This document shows, piece by piece, positions 39,101 through 48,607 of a stretch of 51,782 nt of DNA; position 1 is the stretch's first letter, and each line of letters begins with the position of its first letter. Origin of the DNA: Mansonella perstans (lineage: Eukaryota > Nematoda > Chromadorea > Rhabditida > Onchocercidae); NCBI GenBank assembly GCA_037074765.1, contig JBAMDO010000296.1, positions 1-51,782 on the forward strand. The letters are read 5' to 3'. The notes below the pieces were generated by a model that ran no database searches, was not told the DNA's origin, and saw only the letters and a list, made by a program, of their open reading frames with translations. The translations under genes and the position numbers were made by a program.

Positions 39101-42100
39101 GGAAAACCCTAATTTTTAAAAATTTGGGTGAAATTTTATCACTTTTTTTGTTTAATATTTTATCATGCAACATTAGCCTGTTCATCAGAGAATCTTTCTA
39201 GTGATCTTTCTGGAAATGGATTAGCAATGTGCGTTGAAGATGAGTCAGTTCTTGCAAATACTTCGCTACCAGCATTACGAACTCTCAAATTTACTTCTAA
39301 TCGAGTTCGAACGATTCCAGCACGTGCGTTTGAGAAATTTCCAGCATTAGAAAATCTGGATTTGACGAACAATCCAATTGCTAGCGTGCAGAATGGTGCA
39401 TTTGAATCTCTACATTTGAGACGACTGTAAGTTAATTTGGCAATGAGACAACTATTATAATTCCATGGAGTTATTAGCAATATGTCAGTTCGAATGCAAT
39501 TCATTTCTCGTTCTTCGATGTAATTTTTTAAATTTCAGTTTTATCAATACCTCATCTCTTGTTTGTGATTGTGAGCTAAAGTGGTTTTCGCACTGGCTAT
39601 TTTTGTCCAAACTGGATCGCAAAACCGTAACAATGCTGTGTTCCTATCCGATAGCATTTCGCGGTATTGATGTTGCTGTGATTGATGATGCCAATCTGAC
39701 ATGTGGTATGGTTTAAAGTTGGGAATTCGTTGTATTGGAATTTGTAAATTTGAGAATTTGTTTTTCTTGCGGACTTATTTCAATTCCTTTTCATGCTTGT
39801 TAGATTTGAAATTCGATGATACAAGAATAATACGTTTTCCAGTTGATGATTCGCCTCGTCCTCGATTATTAAATCATCCCAATGCATTGGTGAAAGCATT
39901 GCTGGGCAATACTGTCAAATTAAATTGCACTGCTTATGGCGCAGCGCCACTGGATATCAAATGGAAAGTTATTCGTGATGGACGGTTTCGTCTATTATCG
40001 CATGATGCGACAACCATTTTCGTTTACAATCATTCATCGGCCACAAATAGCAAGTTTTGTAATTATCCTAGTTTTCATGAGTACTTGAATAAAATAACTT
40101 ATTACAAATTTCAGGCACGGTTACAGGACTTGCAATGGAATATCTTTTTAGTGAATTGCAACTAGGTGACATCGATTTCAGTGATCAAGCGGAGTACCAG
40201 TGCATTGTATGGAATCATTATGGCTCGGCATATTCCTTGAAGTAAATTTGATTTTTTTCTCTAGTTTTCCTGTCTAAGCCACAAATAGTTACTGACTTTT
40301 CTTTATTCAATAATTTTAATAAATTTCTAGAGATTAGTAATTTTCTTGTTAATAGAATGAAATTAATGGTCTTGCAAAAACCGAGAATTGATTATTTACC
40401 ATCGAATGTATCGATTGTTCGCGGTGGCAGTGTTAGGTTAAGATGTGCTGCACAAGGTAAGCATTTTTCTTGGATCATTTTTATAAAATTTTTTTTACTT
40501 TGTGAACTCTGGATCAACACACATTTTTAAAAGTTTTTGTGAGACACTTCATAATTATTCACTGAGATTATAGTTTTTTCGTCTGGTTTGTTTTGAATTT
40601 GAAAAAAGAATTTACAAATTTGACGTCTCTGAAGTAGTAAATGGTTTTTTTTGGGTTTGTTTTCTGTTCTCCCTTTTTTGGTACACACCTTTGTTCATCT
40701 CTTTATTTTAATTAACGCAATAAAATGACTGGTGTATCAGTTTATTCTTATATGTCCAACTTTAACTTCTGTTCGTTGTCCGTAAATTTTTTTCAGGCGT
40801 TCCAGCACCAATTATTAAATGGATGAAAGATGGTGGTGATTCATTTCCGGCTGCTGTGGAAAGACGCTTGCACGTTAAAGCCAATGATGATAATTTATAT
40901 GTGGTCAATGTGTCATTAGCAGATACGGGTATTTATACGTGCCATGTGAGCAATGAAGCTGGACATGTGGAAAGTTCGGCACACGTTCTTGTTTATGGTA
41001 ATCATGATTTGCCTGCAGTTTTTATGCAACCTATTCTGGTTTATTTCAAAGTATTATTTCAGATTTTATTGGGCTAAGATTGAATTCCTTATCATTTTCT
41101 ATTTAATTTGAGTTTGATTATATTACAGATATTGGCTTTGTTTGACTTTCGAGCTTTTTTATGCCGCTGTAATCGAATCGCTCTATTTTAAAATTTACAT
41201 ATCAGATAACAAGGTCTGGCCGCAACTTGAGGATCGTAAGGTGCATTCCGGAGCGACGGTAATTTTCAATTGCTCAATCAATGAACAGTTTCGCGTGTCA
41301 GTACAGTGGTTGCGTGATGGTCGTTTAATTGACCCCAGTGCAGCTCTCTCACGTCTATCGTTTAAGGCCGGCAATCAGTTGCTCGTGTTAAGTGAAGTAT
41401 GTCAGATTTCATTCTGAAATCATATCTCATTTGCATATGTTTTCCTTTCAGAAATGATATTTATTTTCTTCTTAGATTTTGGAGCGAGTCCTTAAATGTT
41501 CAAAACTGTGTAGTTTTGATTTCAGGCACGAGCTTCAGACAGTGGCGTTTACGGATGCGAATTTAAAGTAGGTAATGAAATACTTTCACGAGTGTCCTCG
41601 ACGTTAGTTGTTGAAATGGATGCTGAAGAGGATCGGAATAAGAGACGTGAAAATATTGGTAATGTTTCGATTGATGGAAGTTTGAAATACTCAGTTGCTG
41701 TTTGCGCCGTCACCTTAGTTGTATTAGCTGCTGGAGTATGCTCGGTAATTTTCCTTATGGGAAAGCGAAAAGAGTCAAGGCGATATTCCTCTGTAAAGGT
41801 TGCCAAGTTCGTTTGTGTTCGTTGGAAAGATTCCTCTGTAATAAATAATTACCTGGAGAAATTTCTTATCTTCTTATCTTAAAAGCTTGTGAATTTTGGA
41901 AAGTTTACGCCGAAATGAAGTATTTATTTTGCAAAAGTTTTAGATAAGGAATGCTTGTACTCCATGTTATTTTTCTTTTAAAACAAAACTCCATTTGCAA
42001 CATTTTATAGAGTGATTCGGCCATAACAGCAATTGAAAAGCAACCCACAAGTAAAAGAGATAGTGGCGTGCTGACGGAAACAACGCAGGTTTACGTGGTC

Positions 42101-42106
42101 ATATAA
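36130..42106 (+). CDS. sma-10: LRIG-family LRR-Ig single-pass membrane protein
   Basis: Seventeen exons give 917 residues: 36130-36317, 36811-36882, 37052-37123, 37471-37545, 37704-37847, 37998-38141, 38494-38709, 38834-39049, 39202-39426, 39539-39705, 39804-40049, 40115-40241, 40356-40456, 40797-40997, 41206-41396, 41526-41798, 42011-42106. A signal peptide covers about residues 1-27, then an LRRNT (CPEECHC, residues 31-37), about 16 LRRs, an LRRCT (CDC at 460-462), three Ig domains (Cys548/618, 661/713, 754/806), a membrane helix at about 848-872 and a short tail. The Ig2 segment [17 protein letters not shown] is close to vertebrate LRIG. LRIG proteins tune receptor signalling; C. elegans SMA-10 promotes BMP signalling, so that role is likely here. 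The protein is shorter than human LRIG1 (about 1,090), mostly in the tail. Uncertain points are the exon 11 donor and the last exon junction. The symbol is by family resemblance only. Confidence 0.88.
36722..37588. repeat. 22-bp word repeated in two LRIG introns
   Basis: TCTTTATTGACTTCCCGTGA followed by AA occurs at 36722-36743 (intron 1) and 37567-37588 (intron 4). A second intron-1 pair, TTAACTGAAATACCRGT, occurs at about 36607 and 36706. The annotated span runs from the first 22-bp copy to the second, not over one continuous repeat. Confidence 0.8.
37609..37690. repeat. Local duplication in LRIG intron 4
   Basis: TTCCACTGAAAGTATCACA occurs at 37609-37627 and 37641-37659, each followed by an A-rich segment ending ATGAATTC. 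The duplication ends just before the exon 5 acceptor at 37703. Confidence 0.8.
40050..40114 (+). other. Likely GC-AG intron (LRIG intron 11)
   Basis: Exon 11 must end with one base of a codon to join exon 12 in frame. The best-matching donor is A|GCAAGT at 40050, a GC donor with otherwise ideal U1 pairing. A weaker GT donor (TTTT|GTAATT) at 40059 also keeps the frame and would add three residues. The nearer GT at 40054 breaks the frame. Confidence 0.6.
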
Positions 42107-44703
42107 GTACATTTCACTCTTTTTCTTTTCTGGTGGAAAAGCCAAATTATACTCTCCTGAATTTTATTCCACACATTTTAGAAATATGCAGTAATAGGAA
42201 GTTTTCGAAGAATTTTATTGTTTTCAAATCCGTCTTTTATTAACAGTATTTCGATTGCTCATTTATAACTTTTAATTTTACTATTATCAAGTCTTCAGTT
42301 GTTTTGTTATTGATATTCTCGTGTTCTGTTATGCTAGGTATATTTCTTTATTGTATTCATATCATATATGCTATACATAAAATTGAGCTTTAATACATTG
42401 TTCACTTCATTAGCTTTAAAATTCTGGATATTTGTGTCCTCCAAAAAAATATTTCTGCCTGATCTACTTCATATCATTTATTTTCTAATAACATGCTAAG
42501 CAAGTTGTTGTAAAGGGTCTTAACTGCAGGTTTTTGTTCTGTGGTTTAATCGCTGAATTACTTGAGCTACATATTCTGTTGAGAATGATTTTAATCAAAT
42601 GCATTGAAAGTTACAAGTGAAGCTTTTAAAAGATCCATCGTAATCCGATGTCTTCCATGCAACTAAAGCTTGGTTATTATTTATTCCAGCTCTGCAGACT
42701 GCTTTAGCCTTTTTTTTCTTTTTTTTTTGATTTTTTTTTTTTTTTTTGTTGTGTACAAATCAAACATGCTTTAGGAATGCTTTAGCTTTAGGAATAAAAG
42801 AAAATTTAATTTTTCTCTTTTCTAGTCATTTCATTGCTATTTGATATTATCTTTAAAACTGTTTCTTTGTAATTTCGAATTGCTTGTTTGGTTAAGAAGT
42901 GTGTTTTCGCATTTTTTCTTCTTTTATTTTTGATGTGCAAACTATGACAAATAGACGGTTATTTGCTGAAAGATATGCGATGTATGTGATATTAATCTTT
43001 TTTAGAGAAAAATTCATGCATACTGAAATGTTGTTATTTAATTAAGCCTTACTGGAATAAGCTCATTTTGTTTGCGTCGTTAATTGAATCGACAACCTGT
43101 ATTTCCACAAACATTTGTTTGTCTCGTTAGTTTTGTCATCGTTTTTCATTGATACAGCTGCAGTAGCAATTTCGACAAATTTATGCAAACAAGGAGCAAG
43201 TATATTTTTTTGAGGGACTTTTTATCTTGTCAATTTTAGAATTTTTTAAGTAGAAATTCTATTTTTGGACTTATATATGCTTTATTCAGAAATTTTGTTT
43301 GCGAATTCTGCTTCATTTTAAATAAAAAATTCGAATTCATATGATTTTTATCAAACGATAACAATGCGTTTGATTGTCCTTTAGGCTTTTTTATGCACAA
43401 CATGTTGGTTTTTCGTGTTTTTCTTGCATTAGGGATTTAAATGATTTACTACATCTGGAATACTCTTTTGGAAAATTGAAATGTTACCATTTTTCATGCA
43501 ACATTTTTCTTTTACTTACAGATTGGACTGTCATCGAAATTTAAAAATTTCTTGCAAATGAGAGCTTTCCCGAACCATCAGTAATTACATATTTTAAAGG
43601 ATTCTACAGTTTTTTTTTTTTTTTAAATGACACATTTTGAAGTTTCAGTTAATGCATTTTAAAGATTTTAATGTTAGTACAATATTAGCTTTTCCCAATT
43701 TTTTTCCTAACTATGGTACTAAATGGTAAAATATTTTAAAAAGTATGAAGAAAAGTTTAGTTTTTATTGAATTCTGGATTTGAACCATTTACCAAATTAG
43801 TGCTCCAAATATTTTTAAAGAATTTTCGTCATCAAAAGTTACGGTATACGCTTTGATTAATGTAAAATGATTATACGCATAATGAACAAATATTTAAGTG
43901 ATATAATAGGTGATAAGTCTTACTTGCTGCAGTTGATTGATTAACTCATTAAACAATGTCGAGCTGCAATAAACATTAAGCATTTCTTCTGGTGTTTTGG
44001 CATGTAGTAAAGACGTGGGTAGGAGGTAAAGTTCTTTGATCCTTGAAATGATGGCTTCCGCTCGAAATGCAGAAATTTATCGTCCAGTGAGACGCACGCT
44101 ACTACCTTAAAAATTCCCGAAAATCGTTGGATTATTTTCAAAGCAATTTTATCATTTCGTGCAAATTATTGCCCCAATTTTTAGAATTCATAATTCACGT
44201 ATTTCTATCAGAAATTTGAAGTCATTTCCGTTTGATTCATTTGCGCTAAAAGAAGCTAAGTGATATTTCAATATCTTAGGGCTAGGCTAATCTTAGATAA
44301 TTTCGGAGTTTTTTAAAATATCTCTTCACCTTTTTTTTTTTTTTTTTTTTTCATTTCAGGTCTTTATGCCTCATTGGAATAAGGTATATGAACGTGTAAC
44401 TCTACATTTTAATATTGTTTGCATGGAATTGTTAACCACGTAGATTATTTAGTGTTATTTGTTACATTATTTATTTTCTAATAGAGGTAAGTATTTTGTT
44501 TCTGTAAGATACAAATGTTAGATTTTAAAAGTTTTATTTTTATATGAAAATTTAAATTGTTCTTATATATGGATTTTCCACATATGAAGCACAGTAAAAC
44601 AGGGAAATGAGAAGGAAAGACTGTCTATTTACATCATCTCTTTTTCATACAGTTAGGAACAAGTTTGTATTTGTTTTGTTCTTTTTTTATTTCTTTTTTT
44701 CAG
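42107..44703 (+). other. LRIG 3' region / spacer before the PAQR gene
   Basis: No complete gene. A possible poly(A) signal for LRIG, AATAAA, is at 42793-42798. A T-rich, interrupted tract lies at about 42710-42750. A 21-nt poly(T) followed by CATTTCAG ends at 44359 and could be an acceptor for a small exon at 44360-44383 ending AAG|GTATAT. That exon might be a PAQR leader exon or an alternative LRIG 3' exon. Confidence 0.45.
42793..42798 (+). terminator. Possible poly(A) signal of the LRIG gene
   Basis: AATAAA lies 687 bp after the predicted stop. In AT-rich DNA this word is common, so the call is weak. Confidence 0.25.
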
Positions 44704-44744
44704 CACTGAGTCAAATGAAACTACATTTTCTAAGTTATTTATAA
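44690..44744 (+). promoter_or_regulatory. Acceptor and 5' leader of the PAQR gene
   Basis: TTTCTTTTTTTCAG ends at 44703 and a 41-nt leader follows to the start codon. TAA immediately precedes the ATG in frame, which fixes the start. It is probably a trans-splice site, or the acceptor for a leader exon at 44360-44383. Confidence 0.55.
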
Positions 44745-45018
44745 ATGAAGGGTCCAGTCAGTGAAGCGGGAAAACGTATATGGAAATTTAATCTTGGTCA
44801 TAGACGAGCTTTTTCAGTACCAAATGCTAGTGGTGATCGTACACGAATATCTGTTGTCGACGAGGTTACTATTTTTACGTCTTTTTCTGTCTTTTTGTAA
44901 GTTCGAGAAAAAAACATTTTTTTACAGAAATATTGTGAAATTTGATGGCTGAGCACGTGATTCAAATACAAATATAAATTAATTTCGTGTATAATCTATT
45001 TATTACTTTATCTATGTT

Positions 45019-45053
<35 letters not shown>

Positions 45054-47293
45054 CATCTCTTGTTTTCGTAATTAGCATTATTTGTAGGGAAATCTATTTC
45101 ACAAAACTATTTTCTACAATTTCAGCCGTATGCATGCAAGCAGAAACCGACGGAAGAGCTACGGAAAGCAGTAACCTATATTTCGATTGGGTCACCCATT
45201 ATGGTACCGGTTTCGGAAGATGATGATGCTGATCTTAGTGTATACTTTTTTCGTATTCTTATCATTTAACCACCATAGACGAGAAACATATTGTTTATTA
45301 ATTTTTTTGATCGTTTCGAAGGTCCTGAAGTTGGAATGAATAACAGACTCGATTCTTGCTTGTCTTAATAAAGGTCTTTTTTTTTGTGCGTTGAAGAACG
45401 TTGCTCCTTTTTTGCTTTGTATTTGTTGGTTTCAGATGAAAATAAACGAAGAAGAGATAGTTCTTCCAAATGAAGGAAATACTAAACACGGTGTACGAGT
45501 TGCTGTTAGAAAGGTATATCTCGTTCAGTCATTTATTTACCCGTTATCATCTCTTTCGTGTTAAACGTATCATTTCTCATATATCTTGAAATACATTACT
45601 GTTCCATTGCAATCGGTAGAGGAACTTAATTATTTAAGATTTGGGAAGCACGATGGAAAGCTACGAATTTTGAACTGCTTCCAGAATGGTTGCAAGATAA
45701 CGAGTATCTGCGTACTGGGCATAGGCCACCATTACCGAGTTTTGGCTCATGCGTTAAAAGCATATTTTCCCTGCATACAGAAACCGGTAACATCTGGACT
45801 CATATGTACGGTTAGTTGGTTTTAAAACTTTTTTAAATCAAATTTTGATTACGCTTGAAAGTAAATTGGAAAGTTATAAGTAATTTGGATAAAGAACGAA
45901 TCTTGGCTTCCGCAAAAGTTTTTTTCTGTACATTTATTACTTTAAATTTTATTAAAAGCAAAATAAATTAGTTAAAGTAGATGATTTACGGTGTTTTTAA
46001 CTTAATTCCAGGTTGTGTGGCATTTATTGGAGCTGCAGTCTGGTTTTTAACACGTCCATCAGCAGTGGTGCAGCCAGAAGACAAAATTGTGTTTGGGACA
46101 TATTTTGTTTGTGCAGTGGCTTGTATGGGCTTATCGTTTGCCTTTCATACAGTGCAGTGTCATTCTGCTGGAGTTGGAAAACTGTTTAGCAAGTTTGTTC
46201 TGCACTGTCATTTTAGTTTTAAAACTTGGAATAATTATATTAAATTACTATATCGTGTATGGGATTATGTGGAACGAGGTTTCGTCGTTAATGGTTACTG
46301 CAGTCCTATTCTTACCATAAAAGTGATGAAAATGAAATTTTTTATTATGAATTTCCGGTATAGTACAAGCTTGATGATGAAAATTACTCCAGTTGAAAAT
46401 ATGATTGAATGTTTGATTACTGGTCCTCCATGCTGTCGGCATTGTTCTATAAATCTAACTTGTAAAAAAGTCGAATGATTAATTTAATCGGTTTAAATGC
46501 TAGGTTTTTATTGCATTTCAGATTGGATTATACTGGTATTACCTTACTTATCGTTGGTTCTTTCATTCCGTGGATTTATTATGGATTTTATTGTCGTTTC
46601 GTGCCTATGATTGTGTATTTAACTATGATTTCCGTTCTTGGAATTGCTGCAATGGTCGTTTCTCTGTGGGATAAATTTGCTCAGCCGCGCTACCGACCTT
46701 TACGAGCCGTTATCTTCATAGGAATGGGTTTAAGTAGTAAGTTATAGTTGAAATTGTACAACTGTTTCTCGTGCATAATAACTGTTGTGCTATAAATTGC
46801 GAGCTATGGTTACGCAGTATTTTAGTATTTATTATTAATTCAAGAGATTTCATATTATACATATTTTTAGGTATTGTGCCAGCTTTACACATATTAATCA
46901 CTGATGGTATTTCGTACTTATTAAATGAAGCTTCATTATTTTGGTTATTATTAATGGGTATTTTATATATAACGGGCGCTGTTTTATACGCTACACGTAC
47001 ACCTGAAAAATGTTTCCCTGGAAGATTTGATCTATGGGTTTGTTTTAACATTATTGTTTTCTAGAAAAGAATTCTGAGTGCTTATTTACTTGTAAACAAA
47101 TATCTTTTTTGATCAAATTATGAAAAGAGAGTTTCGTTTTTTTCAGTTACAATCACATCAGCTGTTCCATATGTTTGTGGTAGCAGCAGCTCTAGTTCAT
47201 TTTTATGGTATCAGCAAAACAGCTGTAAGACGTCTGGAACAAGGATCTTGCGCTGAACAATTGCTGGAACAGTATGGATATAACGAATCATAG
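44745..47293 (+). CDS. Adiponectin receptor-like PAQR family protein
   Basis: Eight exons give 397 residues: 44745-44864, 45126-45239, 45436-45513, 45639-45810, 46012-46192, 46522-46736, 46871-47037, 47147-47293. All phases close and all introns are GT-AG. A polar N-terminus (1-100) leads into the family hallmark IWEARW, GHRPPLPSF and HTETGNIWTH. The SxxxH motif ends at His207 (SFAFH), Asp224 lies in LDYTG, and SHQLFH gives His353 and His357. These are the four residues that hold zinc and form the active site in AdipoR1/2. Hydrophobic blocks fit seven membrane helices with the N-terminus inside. AdipoR-type proteins have ceramidase-linked activity; worm PAQR proteins keep membranes fluid through fatty-acid desaturation. 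C. elegans PAQR-1 and PAQR-2 are both candidates, so no symbol is given. A poly(A) signal follows the stop. Confidence 0.93.
45025..45053. repeat. Poly(A) tract, 29 nt, in PAQR intron 1
   Basis: Uninterrupted A run on the coding strand of intron 1 (44865-45125). It lies 72 bp before the exon 2 acceptor and does not affect the reading frame. Confidence 0.9.
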
Positions 47294-47321
47294 TTCATAC
47301 CTGAAATAATTATAGTTGCTG

Positions 47322-47327
47322 AATAAA
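47322..47327 (+). terminator. Poly(A) signal of the PAQR gene
   Basis: AATAAA lies 29 bases after the PAQR stop codon, at a typical position for a short nematode 3' UTR. Confidence 0.65.
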
Positions 47328-47762
47328 ATGTTATTTTGCATCTGTTTTTGTCTTTCTGACGAACCGAAAATTACGGTCTTGTCGATATTTACTAGTAGTA
47401 ACGAAATTAAGGTTTAATTTCGCTTATCGCATTAGTATGACGATACAGTTTAGAACCATGATCTCTTTGGTTCTTGTTCGATGTTCCTTTCTTTCGAGAA
47501 TTACAAATGATTCGTGAGATTGCCAAACAGTTTAGAATGGGTTTATTTAGGAAGCTACAGATTACATTAGTTTTTGACTTGAAGATATATGCTGTTAAAC
47601 ATATTACAATTTTTTTGATTGATCCTACATTGCCTAAGCATACAACTTGTTCAAGTCACATTAGATCAGTTGAAGTTGAGCTTAGAAGTTGTTATCGAGT
47701 AATATGCTTTCATTTTATTCTAAGACTTCGCTATCTGAATATAATTTACGGGAGAATTCGAA

Positions 47763-47774
47763 GTGTTTGCAGAA
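47763..47774 (+). promoter_or_regulatory. Trans-splice acceptor of the acyl carrier protein gene
   Basis: GTGTTTGCAG ends at 47772, leaving only AA before the ATG at 47775. Such a minimal leader is typical of spliced-leader addition. An in-frame TAA at 47742-47744 excludes an N-terminal extension in this exon. Confidence 0.55.
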
Positions 47775-48607
47775 ATGATGCTGAGAGCATTGGTGGTACG
47801 AGATAGCTTTCGTTCGGCTACTAATGCAGCATGGAAAATGCCCACTGTAATGGCGCAGAAGACACCTATTGTTTGTATGGGATACTCTCGGCAAAATAAT
47901 TTCAATTTGAATCAAGTAAGACTGTTCCCAAAGTTTTAGCAAATTACCATTTTTCGGGTAGAAATTTATATCTTCAAGTTCCAATTGCAGACCTAATGCC
48001 TTGTATATGCTACATTGATTCATCACTACGTTATCATTTTGCTGGCGTTTTTTTCACCTCAGTTTTCCTAGGTGCGTTTTGCTGCACACGTACATTGGAC
48101 GATGAAAGCTGTTGAACAGCGAATTATGCTTGTTCTGAGTTTATATGATAAGGTATACTTATGTATATTATTAATGAGATGATTTACAGTTTTTTCATCT
48201 AATTAATGTATTTTATCAAATCTCGAAATTCAGTTCAAAATCCGAAAAGCAGCTTGCATTTAAATTAAATCTAGAGTAACTGTTATTGATTTCAGTTAAA
48301 TTTGTTCATCATATTGAGGAGTGAATTTTCTGTTTTTATCTAGAGATTTCAGCCATTAAATAAATTTTGGCCATTTCGTTAGAGATAATATTTAAAAAAA
48401 AAAATATTCCAGATTGATCCAAAGAAATTGACACTTGATTCGGATTTTGCAAAAGATCTCGGGTTAGATTCACTGGATTTTGTGGAAGTGATCATGGCGA
48501 TTGAGGATGAATTTCATTTCGAAATCCCAGACGGTGATTCCGATAACATGAAAACGCCAAAAGATATATATCAATATATTTGTGATAGAAAAGATGTCTA
48601 CGAATAA
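47775..48607 (+). CDS. NDUFAB1: Mitochondrial acyl carrier protein (complex I subunit NDUFAB1)
   Basis: Three exons (47775-47915, 48072-48152, 48413-48607) give 138 residues with all junctions in phase 0. The protein carries acyl chains on phosphopantetheine in mitochondrial fatty-acid synthesis, supports lipoate and iron-sulfur-cluster supply, and is a structural subunit of complex I. The attachment motif DLGLDSLDFVEV is intact, with Ser94 as the modified residue. The C-terminus DRKDVYE matches the usual NDUFAB1 ending. Residues 1 to about 60 are rich in Arg, Ser and Gln with few acidic residues, as in a mitochondrial presequence. Two Met codons open the frame; the first directly follows the acceptor. 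Total length is close to that of animal homologues. It lies 481 bp after the PAQR stop on the same strand. Confidence 0.94.

Larger units (their letters stand above)
47294..47774 (+). other. Short spacer between the PAQR and acyl carrier genes
   Basis: Holds the PAQR poly(A) signal and the trans-splice acceptor of the next gene. A 110-codon frame starting at 47474 overlaps the start of the acyl carrier gene in another frame and has no recognisable domain. The small distance allows co-transcription. Confidence 0.6.

Noticed and set aside
47474..47806. 110-codon frame between the PAQR and acyl carrier genes
   Set aside because: It overlaps the start of the acyl carrier gene in a different frame and has no domain.
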